Assembly (NCBI GenBank): GCA_946478915.1
Contig: CAMLER010000069.1
Location: 1 to 12,997 of the forward strand
Reading direction: 5' to 3'
From: an uncultured Chryseolinea sp.
GTDB taxonomy: Bacteria; Bacteroidota; Bacteroidia; Cytophagales; Cyclobacteriaceae
DNA: 12,997 nucleotides
The translations under genes were made by a program, and so were the position numbers. Below the pieces are notes generated by a model, which was given only the letters and a program-made list of their open reading frames with translations, was not told where the DNA came from and made no database searches. Shown in pieces: positions 6,151 through 12,922 of the stretch. Every line of letters begins with the position of its first letter. Within the stretch, counting starts at the first letter, position 1.

Positions 6151-9100
6151 CTATTTTACAATAGTTACCTTATCTGTGAAAACTTTGTCCGCGGTTATTG
6201 CTCTGATCAGATAAGTACCTGTAGGAACGTCCGGTACAAAAAATTCGTACGTCTGATTTAAAACATTTGCTGGCTGTTCGCGAAGCACGACCCGGCCATT
6301 CATGTCGATCATTTCTATCAGCACCGTTTCCTTTTCCGGCAGATTAAATGTTACGTTCAAGGGTGGATCGGAACTCAACGAAACCGGATTGGGATATACC
6401 GAAAACGCAAAGCGAGGTTCAAACGGATCATACTTCAATTTTGGATCCCTCATGAGGTAAAATTCAACATTATCGACATAAATATTATTACCATTACCAT
6501 TGGTGAACACCAAGGCAATCCTCACCTCATTCTGGCCTGCAAACTTGCTGAGGTCAAATGATAAATTCTGCCATTGCGTTTCCTCGGGCCGCCAGCTATC
6601 CGATGACGATTGCCCTCTGGCGAGTGCTGTACGCGCGACGTTATAAATGGTATCTGAATAATTAAGGCCACAATCCTTAGAGACAAGAATATGCAGACGA
6701 TCAATAATGTTGCTTCTGAAGGCATAGGAAAGATTCAAGATCATACTCGCCTCCGTCGCATTTGAAAAATCAAGGACAGGGCTTACCAACCAGCTCTTGT
6801 CGCCGATAATGTCATTATTGTACCCGTTCACATATAGAGCAGTACTATAACCCAGGTTGATAGTTTGCCACTCCATACCTCCGGTAGGATTAATGGCCGT
6901 CCACATATCCTGATAGTCACCTTCAAAATCTTCCCTGGTGGGCACCTGATCGTCTTTATCATTGACCTCGGCGTAAAGGGTGATCGAATTGTTTGAAGGA
7001 TTTGCATCAGGCACTCCGTTGGGTTCCAATAGTTCTACATAAATTGTATTCTGACCCGGCTCTAGTGTGATTGGCGAAAGCTCCAGTTCCGTTGCAGTAC
7101 CACCCAAAAGGTTCAGTCCTGAAAAAGTTTCGATAATTGAATTTTGCGCGTTAACGGTGATCCGTACTTTAACAGATGCCACAAGCGTGCCTCCATTTTG
7201 AATGCGCACTCTTGGTGAAATAGTTTCGGTGCAGATAACAGGTCGCGGTGATGTGACCTCCTGCAAGGCAATGTCATTCAATGGCGTGCTTATTAGAGTA
7301 ATGTTATCAAGGTATAAGTTGTTACCCCAGTCATTAACTCCGACAAAGGCAAGTTGAAGATTGCTTTGACCGACGAAACTGCTTAGGTCTACAAATTCTG
7401 TCCGCCACTGGGACTCATTAGTTGGGTTAAACTCATTTGAGGTTGGTGATCGCGTTTGTAGATCCGCGCCGTATTTTTCGTAGACGACGGTTCCCTGGTT
7501 TACGTCTGCACTGCAATTCGATAATACCACGACCTTGAGTCCATCATTGTCGTTTTGGAAGCGCGCATAAGCAACATCAAAAAGAAGCAGCGCAACTGGT
7601 TCGCTTGAGAGATCGAACACGGGTGTGATCAGCAAATCAATCTCACCAAGATTATCTTCGTAGTTATAAAAATCCATTTTTACCGCGATATTGGAAGGGT
7701 CGTCATTTGGAGCGGTGGCTGGCTGCCATGTTGTTTTCTCATCAGGATTTACAATTTGCCAGTTCATTGGAAAGACATCAAAATTTTCCGTTATAGGAAG
7801 CATTGTGGTTTCCGGAATAAGTACGGTTCTTATTAGTTCGTTATTGATACTCTGCTGATCGGACACGCCGTTGACTAAAATGACTTCAAATTCAATTTCG
7901 TGTAGCCCACTGTTGAACGAAGCAGGTGCAAAATTGACAGTCGTGCTCTGCAGCGTAGCAAGTGCAGGACTAAAGGTAAAGTCCTTCGATTCGACCACAA
8001 CTCCATTTATGCTGAAATTGATTTGGGCAGTAGTTACAGCACTGCTTCCATAGTTTCGCACTTCGATGACAGGAACAACGGTTGCTGCGCATTCACCGCT
8101 CAACGGAGCGATGACAGCACGTATACCCATATCGTTGGCGACGGGTATTGGATCTGCAAGTCCGGGTGAAGTCAAAAGGCTCGCCCGTCTCGGACTATTC
8201 TGCAGCACTTCAGTCATGCGATCGATTTGTCCCCGGGTAAAGAGGTTCATGCATGTGTCGTCAGTATAATCCAGAAAGTTCTGATACATGGAGGTTACCC
8301 CGCAAGTGACCCGCGGATGATCGGGGCACCCCGTTGAATTACCACTTTGATTGGGTGTGTCATCGACATAGTCGGTTCCATCGCAGCCGCCCTCGTCATC
8401 GCCCCAGATGTGTCGGAGACCGAGAAAGTGACCGACTTCATGGGTGGTAGTTCTTCCCTGGTTGTACTTTGCCAGAAGGTCAAAACTACCACCACCTTCG
8501 TTCGAGCCGAACGCTTTGTAAGCAATAACGATCCCGTCAGTCAGACGATTGCCCGACGAATTTTCCAGGCCGGGCAATCCAGATACGGGAAACTGGGAGT
8601 AACCCAGAATTCCTGTCAAATCGCACACCCAAATGTTGAAATATTCCTCTGCAGGCCAATAGCTCATGGCCTTAAGATTGTAATTTTCATTTATCGACCA
8701 TGACGCTTGTGGTCCCTGGACACGTACGATCCCATTTGTCGCAAATCCCTCCGGATCTTGTTTTGCCAGTACAAACTCGAGGTCAAGGCTACCAGCGACT
8801 CCCTGGAATTCGGCCGGCGTCATGGTCGCATCGGAGTTTAGCCGTTGATAATCCTTATTAAGTACAGCGATCTGCGAAAGGATCTGGGCATCGCTGATGT
8901 TTCTGCCCGTGCCGATTGGTTCACCTGCATGGATGACATGAACTACTACGGGAATTTGAAAAATTGCCTGCTGCCGCTGCAAATCGCGAGGCTTTTTGGC
9001 GCGCAAGCGCCGGTCCATCCAACGTTCAAATTGTTCGCGATTTTCTCCGAAAGATTCGCCGTGAAGACTTTTCATGTATTCGACAGTTCCACAACGATCC

Positions 9101-9177
9101 TGGGCACCTGCAAAAAAAGTAGTAATGGTGAGAACCAGCGGGATCAGGAATCGAAAAAAAAGTATAATCAGCCGCAC
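6151..9177 (-). CDS. Secreted M43 pappalysin-like zinc metalloprotease with T9SS sorting domain
   Basis: The product has 1008 residues. A signal peptide (1-26, ending FFAGAQ) is followed by a short pro-like region and the catalytic domain (about 70-330) with HEVGHFLGLRH at 246-256. His246, His250 and His256 are the zinc ligands and Glu247 the general base, as in ulilysin and other M43 cytophagalysins. The family's downstream cysteines (265, 284, 292, 309) and the YVDDTPNQS segment are present. In the Met-turn NFLDYT (300-305) the methionine is Leu302; Tyr304 is kept. Then come two copies of a pair: a CARDB-like beta domain and a jelly-roll or adhesin-like domain (about 345-632 and 634-908). 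A T9SS type A sorting domain (about 923-1008) starts FSVYPNP. The start is GTG: no in-frame ATG lies upstream, and the GTG sits directly before the signal peptide and about 30 bases after a consensus -7 box. Likely role: extracellular or surface proteolysis. Confidence 0.93.
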   Translation of the reverse strand: MRLIILFFRFLIPLVLTITTFFAGAQDRCGTVEYMKSLHGESFGENREQFERWMDRRLRAKKPRDLQRQQAIFQIPVVVHVIHAGEPIGTGRNISDAQILSQIAVLNKDYQRLNSDATMTPAEFQGVAGSLDLEFVLAKQDPEGFATNGIVRVQGPQASWSINENYNLKAMSYWPAEEYFNIWVCDLTGILGYSQFPVSGLPGLENSSGNRLTDGIVIAYKAFGSNEGGGSFDLLAKYNQGRTTTHEVGHFLGLRHIWGDDEGGCDGTDYVDDTPNQSGNSTGCPDHPRVTCGVTSMYQNFLDYTDDTCMNLFTRGQIDRMTEVLQNSPRRASLLTSPGLADPIPVANDMGIRAVIAPLSGECAATVVPVIEVRNYGSSAVTTAQINFSINGVVVESKDFTFSPALATLQSTTVNFAPASFNSGLHEIEFEVILVNGVSDQQSINNELIRTVLIPETTMLPITENFDVFPMNWQIVNPDEKTTWQPATAPNDDPSNIAVKMDFYNYEDNLGEIDLLITPVFDLSSEPVALLLFDVAYARFQNDNDGLKVVVLSNCSADVNQGTVVYEKYGADLQTRSPTSNEFNPTNESQWRTEFVDLSSFVGQSNLQLAFVGVNDWGNNLYLDNITLISTPLNDIALQEVTSPRPVICTETISPRVRIQNGGTLVASVKVRITVNAQNSIIETFSGLNLLGGTATELELSPITLEPGQNTIYVELLEPNGVPDANPSNNSITLYAEVNDKDDQVPTREDFEGDYQDMWTAINPTGGMEWQTINLGYSTALYVNGYNNDIIGDKSWLVSPVLDFSNATEASMILNLSYAFRSNIIDRLHILVSKDCGLNYSDTIYNVARTALARGQSSSDSWRPEETQWQNLSFDLSKFAGQNEVRIALVFTNGNGNNIYVDNVEFYLMRDPKLKYDPFEPRFAFSVYPNPVSLSSDPPLNVTFNLPEKETVLIEMIDMNGRVVLREQPANVLNQTYEFFVPDVPTGTYLIRAITADKVFTDKVTIVK

Positions 9178-9208
9178 AAATAGTACTAGGTCAACGATTG
9201 ATAACTTC

Positions 9209-9216
9209 CAAATATA
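9209..9216 (-). promoter_or_regulatory. Predicted -7 promoter box of the M43 protease gene
   Basis: The minus strand reads TATATTTG here, an exact match to TAnnTTTG. Transcription would start near 9202, about 25 bases before the GTG start. A TTTG lies upstream at 9234-9231 but only 14 bases away, shorter than the usual 17-23, so the -33 element is uncertain. Confidence 0.5.
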
Positions 9217-9249
9217 GCGAAAGTGGAGACCAAATTGGCTGCAGTGCGG

Positions 9250-9264
9250 GGCTGGATATCAGCC
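9250..9264. repeat. Short perfect hairpin after nifU
   Basis: GGCTG (9250-9254) and CAGCC (9260-9264) form a five-base stem with a GATAT loop. It lies about 40-50 bases beyond the stop codon of the NifU-like gene and before the protease promoter. There is no T-tract after it on the minus strand, so it may end or protect the mrp-nifU transcript but is not a classic terminator. Confidence 0.3.
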
Positions 9265-9301
9265 GTGGATTTAACGCGCGGCCTTGTGCCTTGGAAAGTT
9301 G

Positions 9302-9559
9302 TTACTTTAAGGGAATAAGGTTAACTACCTCGATCGACTTAATTTCAGGAACATCTCTTTTAATGGCGGCTTCCACGCCAGCTTTGAAGGTCATGGTTGA
9401 CATGCCGCAATTACCACAAGCACCGACGAATTCCAGTTGGACAACATTGTCTTCAGAGATTGAATTGACCTTGACATCCCCTCCATCGGCTTTGAGGTAG
9501 GGACGGATTGAATCAAGGGAGGATTCGATCTTCCTGGCTAGTTCTTCCATTGTGCTCAT
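9302..9559 (-). CDS. NifU C-terminal-domain Fe-S scaffold or carrier protein
   Basis: This 85-residue protein consists only of the NifU C-terminal domain (Nfu type). The motif GACGNCGMSTMT contains the CxxC pair Cys48 and Cys51 that binds or transfers a [4Fe-4S] cluster between subunits of a dimer. The N-terminal half (SLDSIRPYLKADGGDVK) is the typical helix and loop before it. Its ATG shares one base with the TGA of mrp (TGATG), which points to translational coupling and to a joint role in Fe-S cluster assembly or delivery. The length is normal for stand-alone members. The specific receiving proteins cannot be told from the sequence. Confidence 0.93.
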   Translation of the reverse strand: MSTMEELARKIESSLDSIRPYLKADGGDVKVNSISEDNVVQLEFVGACGNCGMSTMTFKAGVEAAIKRDVPEIKSIEVVNLIPLK

Positions 9560-10647
9560 CAGACTTTTAATTCGACCTTTTTTGTTTGAGTAAAGTTAGC
9601 ATTTCTTATGGCAATATGGCGAGCCAAAGTTTCAGCAAGATCCTTGAAAGCCTCAGCAGTAGGACCATCTTTCATCACTGCAGGCAGGCCGCTGTCGCCG
9701 CTCTCACGTATTCCCTGTACCAGAGGAATCTGGCCTAGCAACGGAACATTGAACTTTTCTGATAAGTTCTTGCCACCGTCTCTTCCAAAAATATAATACT
9801 TGTTATCCGGCAGCTCTTCGGGTGTGAAATAGGCCATATTCTCTATCACACCCAGGACGGGGACATTTATCTGGGGCTGCTTGAACATCGCCAATCCTTT
9901 GATCGCATCAGCAAGTGCAACTTTCTGTGGTGTCGTAACAATAACAGCACCCGTTACGGGTACAGTCTGCACAAGGGTAAGGTGAATATCGCTCGTACCA
10001 GGTGGCAGGTCGATGAGCAGGTAATCAAGTTCACCCCAATCAGCGTCGGCAAAAAACTGTTTGAGCGCAGAACTTGCCATTGGTCCTCGCCAAACCACCG
10101 CGCTATCGGGTGCTGTGAGAAATCCAATCGAGATCAGTTTCACTCCATATTTCTCTACCGGAATTATGATATTTTTCCCGTTTACCTGCCTGACGGCTGG
10201 CTGTTCAAACTCGCAATTGAACATGGTAGGAATAGAAGGACCGTAGATATCTGCATCGATAAGGCCTACCTTAGCACCGGCCTCGGAGAGCGCGACGGCC
10301 AAATTGGTCGTTACCGTTGATTTCCCGACACCTCCTTTACCCGAAGCTACAGCGATAATATTTTTTACTTTCGGGAGTAAGGGAGCATTATCGCGGAGCG
10401 TAGTTACGGATGAGGTGATAAAAATATCCAGGGAAACATTTGGGCCAACTACCTTACGGACAGCGTCTTCGCAGTCTTGCCTGATTTTTTCCTTTAAGGG
10501 ACAGGCAGGCGTCGTTAAAACAACCGTGAAAGCTATTTTATCGGGAGAAACTTTTACATCCCGAATCATATTAAGGCTTACGAGGTCTCGCTTAAGGTCT
10601 GGATCTTCTACCGTTGCTAGTGCTTGCAGTATTTCCGATTGGGTCAT
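9559..10647 (-). CDS. mrp: Mrp/NBP35 (ApbC-like) P-loop ATPase, Fe-S cluster carrier
   Basis: From the ATG at 10647 the product has 362 residues. This start gives MTQSEILQAL, the usual family N-terminus; an ATG ten codons upstream (10677) adds only an atypical extension. Residues 1-85 form a MIP18/DUF59-like domain with the conserved TTPACPLK (Cys49). The ATPase domain follows, with the deviant Walker A GKGGVGKS (103-110), DADIYGPSIPTMF, and LPPGTSD (214-220). Family members bind and transfer [4Fe-4S] clusters in an ATP-dependent way. The C-terminal CPxC pair that bridges the cluster in well-studied Mrp/ApbC proteins is absent: the equivalent stretch ENMAYFTPEELPDNKYY (269-285) has no cysteine. 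I recall the same in other Bacteroidota, so it is probably a lineage trait. The gene overlaps nifU by one base. Confidence 0.93.
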   Translation of the reverse strand: MTQSEILQALATVEDPDLKRDLVSLNMIRDVKVSPDKIAFTVVLTTPACPLKEKIRQDCEDAVRKVVGPNVSLDIFITSSVTTLRDNAPLLPKVKNIIAVASGKGGVGKSTVTTNLAVALSEAGAKVGLIDADIYGPSIPTMFNCEFEQPAVRQVNGKNIIIPVEKYGVKLISIGFLTAPDSAVVWRGPMASSALKQFFADADWGELDYLLIDLPPGTSDIHLTLVQTVPVTGAVIVTTPQKVALADAIKGLAMFKQPQINVPVLGVIENMAYFTPEELPDNKYYIFGRDGGKNLSEKFNVPLLGQIPLVQGIRESGDSGLPAVMKDGPTAEAFKDLAETLARHIAIRNANFTQTKKVELKV

Positions 10648-10675
10648 GAAACGTTTAAAAATTAATGATGCGATC

Positions 10676-10698
10676 AAAAAAGCCGCGAAATCCGGGGC
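10676..10698 (-). terminator. Terminator-like hairpin in the mrp leader (possible attenuator)
   Basis: On the minus strand GCC-C-CG (10698-10693) can pair with CG-C-GGC (10687-10682) around a GATTT loop, leaving one C-C mismatch, and six T follow at once (10681-10676). This has the shape of a weak intrinsic terminator. It lies about 28 bases before the mrp start codon and downstream of the predicted mrp promoter, so it would stop leader transcripts, not coding ones. It would fold only in minus-strand RNA with a U-tract. Confidence 0.4.
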
Positions 10699-10810
10699 AA
10701 TTTAGTCCATAAAAGTTGATTATTCACGATTACCAACGTCCTTGCAAACCCCGTATACGATATAAGCCTTTGGTAAAAGTGAACGCTCTTATATTTTAAC
10801 CGAAAAAAGA

Positions 10811-10838
10811 CAAAAGTAATTCGACGACGCATTTTCAA
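10811..10838 (-). promoter_or_regulatory. Predicted promoter of the mrp-nifU operon
   Basis: On the minus strand TTG (10838-10836), 17 bases, then TACTTTTG (10818-10811) match the Bacteroidota promoter form TTG-N(17-23)-TAnnTTTG exactly. Transcription would start near 10805, which gives mrp a leader of about 155 bases containing the terminator-like hairpin. Confidence 0.55.
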
Positions 10839-10850
10839 CGCCCTAACCTT

Positions 10851-10858
10851 TATCTTTG
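10851..10858 (+). promoter_or_regulatory. Predicted -7 promoter box of dnaG
   Basis: TATCTTTG is an exact match to TAnnTTTG. The transcript would begin near 10864, about 45 bases before the TTG at 10910. No good TTG lies at the expected upstream distance. The box overlaps an earlier in-frame TTG (10856), so that codon would lie outside the mRNA and cannot be the start. Confidence 0.55.
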
Positions 10859-10892
10859 GACCGACATTCATGGTCCTGTATACATATAAAAC

Positions 10893-10898
10893 GAAGGA
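10893..10898 (+). promoter_or_regulatory. Shine-Dalgarno-like GAAGGA before the dnaG TTG start
   Basis: GAAGGA lies 11 bases upstream of the TTG at 10910. Such sites are uncommon in Bacteroidota. Here it supports the rare TTG start, although the spacing is somewhat long. Confidence 0.4.
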
Positions 10899-10909
10899 TT
10901 AACCCAGCC

Positions 10910-12856
10910 TTGATTTCCCGCGCTACAATAGATGAGATCAAGAACCGCATAGACATCATAGATGTTGTAAGCGATTTTGTGACCTTAAAACGGTCCGGCC
11001 AGAATTACAAAGCACTCAGTCCGTTTACCAATGAGAAAACAGCCTCATTCTATGTAGTCCCTTCAAAAGGTATTTTTAAAGATTTCAGCAGCGGAAAGGG
11101 CGGGGATGGCATCAGCTTCGTGATGGAGCACGAAGGGCTGAGTTACGTAGAGGCATTGCGTTACCTCGGCAAGAAATACGGTGTGGAGATTAAAGAGGAT
11201 GTTGTAAGTCACGATCAACAGTTGCAGCAGACCGATCGCGATAGTCTGTACATTGTCATGGCCTTCGCAAAAGATCACTACAAGCAATTGCTGTTTGACA
11301 CAGAAGAAGGACGGAGCATTGGACTTAGCTATTTTCGAGAGCGTGGGTTCAACGACCGGACTATTGAGCATTTTGAATTAGGGTATGCCATAAATAGCTG
11401 GGATCACTTTCGTTTGAAAGCAGTATCGAGCGGGCATAGCGTAGAGATGCTTGAAAAAGCCGGTCTTGTTATCAAAAAAGAAACACAGACGGACGCCTCG
11501 CGATATTATGATCGCTTTCGGGGAAGGGTGATTTTTCCTGTGCACAACCTGGCCGGCAAAGTGGTCGCCTTTGGTGCGCGCATTCTCACGAAAGAGAAGG
11601 ATCAACCGAAATATATCAACTCGCCAGAGACGGAAATTTACCATAAGAGTAATATTCTCTATGGAATGTATCAGGCGAAAAATCCTATTCGCAGGGAAAA
11701 TTTCAGCTATCTGGTTGAAGGATATACAGATGTTATATCGATGTACCAAGCGGGTATCGATAACGTTGTGGCTTCCTCCGGAACAGCTCTGACAGAAGAC
11801 CAGATAAGGCTTTTGCATCGCTTTACTGAAAATGTAACCGTTTTGTTCGATGGGGATGCTGCTGGAATCAAGGCAGCGCTGCGGGGAGTTGATCTGATAT
11901 TGAAGGGTGGCATGAATGTCAGAGTTGTTTTGCTCCCGGATGGAGAAGACCCTGATAGTATGTCCCGCAAGATGGGAAGCACAGACTTCAAAAAGTTTTT
12001 GAAGGAACAGACAAAGGATTTTATTTCATTTAAGATAGATCTGCTTGCTTCAGATGCGGCGCACGATCCCATCAAAAAAGCGGAAGCTATTCGCGAGATC
12101 ATTACGACTATTTCGCAGATCCCGGATGCTATCAAACGATCGGTCTACATACAAGAGACATCCCAGTTATTAAAAATTGCCGAGACGGTAATTTTTAGCG
12201 AATTGAATAAACTACTTATCCAGGATCGGAAGAAAAAAGAACCTGAGGCACGAAAAGAATTTCAGGGCGGAACGACTCGCGAACTGGAAACTGAAGTCGC
12301 TTCAAGTCAAAAGCTCGATGCAAGAGGTATGGAGCAGATCCAGGAGCGTGAAGTGATCCGGCTGCTATTAAATTATGCCGACAGCGAACTGGAAGAAGAT
12401 ATCGACCTCGTAAGTTATTTCATTTCTGAATTTGAGGATCTTGAATTCACTGATCCTAATTATGGAACTATTTATCACGATTTTTACAACGCAAAGGGCA
12501 GGGGAGAACTGATCGATTCTTCATATTTTCTCAGGAACGGCAACGAGGAAGTGAAGAAATTGATTGCCGAACTTACAACGCGAAAGCATTATGCGAGCCC
12601 GCATTGGTCTGGTAAATACCATATCGTTTTTCATGATGAAAAAGAAAAAATTCACGAACATGCGCACCAAAATGTGCTCCGTAGAAAGTATCGATTTGTA
12701 CAGCGACTGATCGAAGAAAACAAAGAAAAACTGAAAGACGCTGAAAAAAACAAAACCATAGAAGAGATTGATGAACTGGTCGAAACCCAGACCCGTCTAA
12801 AGAACGCAGATGTGGAAATTGCAAAACAGCTGGGAATCGTTTCAGGTAAATATTAA
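10910..12856 (+). CDS. dnaG: DNA primase, with zinc ligands replaced
   Basis: DnaG makes the RNA primers for replication together with the DnaB helicase. From the TTG at 10910 the product has 648 residues starting MISRATIDEIKNRIDIIDVV, the normal DnaG N-terminus; the frame is open further upstream but holds no in-frame ATG and overlaps the promoter. The N-terminal domain keeps its shape (SPFTNEKTASF 37-47, KDFSSGKGGDGISFVMEHEG 57-76), but the four zinc ligands of the CHC2 finger are Ser37, Thr40, Asp58 and Ser61. The RNA polymerase core has RFRGRVIFPV (202-211) and YINSPET (235-241), and the TOPRIM part has EGYTDV (270-275), FDGDAAG (313-319) and DGEDPD (344-349), so the catalytic metal sites are intact. 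The C-terminal region (from about 475) is the helical DnaB-binding domain. It is transcribed divergently from mrp. Confidence 0.96.
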   Translation: MISRATIDEIKNRIDIIDVVSDFVTLKRSGQNYKALSPFTNEKTASFYVVPSKGIFKDFSSGKGGDGISFVMEHEGLSYVEALRYLGKKYGVEIKEDVVSHDQQLQQTDRDSLYIVMAFAKDHYKQLLFDTEEGRSIGLSYFRERGFNDRTIEHFELGYAINSWDHFRLKAVSSGHSVEMLEKAGLVIKKETQTDASRYYDRFRGRVIFPVHNLAGKVVAFGARILTKEKDQPKYINSPETEIYHKSNILYGMYQAKNPIRRENFSYLVEGYTDVISMYQAGIDNVVASSGTALTEDQIRLLHRFTENVTVLFDGDAAGIKAALRGVDLILKGGMNVRVVLLPDGEDPDSMSRKMGSTDFKKFLKEQTKDFISFKIDLLASDAAHDPIKKAEAIREIITTISQIPDAIKRSVYIQETSQLLKIAETVIFSELNKLLIQDRKKKEPEARKEFQGGTTRELETEVASSQKLDARGMEQIQEREVIRLLLNYADSELEEDIDLVSYFISEFEDLEFTDPNYGTIYHDFYNAKGRGELIDSSYFLRNGNEEVKKLIAELTTRKHYASPHWSGKYHIVFHDEKEKIHEHAHQNVLRRKYRFVQRLIEENKEKLKDAEKNKTIEEIDELVETQTRLKNADVEIAKQLGIVSGKY

Positions 12857-12910
12857 GTTGGAACGCAGCAGATTCTTTTAACGTTACAATAGTCTGACCA
12901 CGGGTCAAAG

Positions 12911-12918
12911 TATATTTG
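12911..12918 (+). promoter_or_regulatory. Possible -7 promoter box directly before ribB
   Basis: TATATTTG matches TAnnTTTG exactly but ends only four bases before the ATG at 12923, so a transcript from it would begin at or very near the start codon. No TTG lies 17-23 bases upstream. It may be a chance match or a leaderless promoter. Confidence 0.3.
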
Positions 12919-12922
12919 AAAT

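Noticed and set aside
5779..6261. Plus-strand frame of 160 codons opposite ddl and the end of the M43 gene
   Set aside because: It spans two real genes on the other strand and their gap, with no recognisable domain or start signal; a shadow frame.
10648..10677. Ten-codon N-terminal extension of Mrp from the ATG at 10677
   Set aside because: The added residues do not match the family, while the ATG at 10647 gives the usual N-terminus. The longer start also sits within the T-tract of the leader hairpin.
10674..10871. Minus-strand frame of 65 codons between mrp and dnaG, basic and hydrophobic
   Set aside because: Its start lies upstream of the predicted mrp transcription start and inside the dnaG promoter region. 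It ends within the terminator-like hairpin and T-tract, and resembles no family I know. It is most likely chance coding in AT-rich intergenic DNA.
11018..11092. DnaG zinc-site loss as a sign of a pseudogene or sequencing error
   Set aside because: The frame is open over its full length, the TOPRIM motifs are intact and neighbouring residues are conserved. Four separate ligand codons are changed, which errors would not produce.
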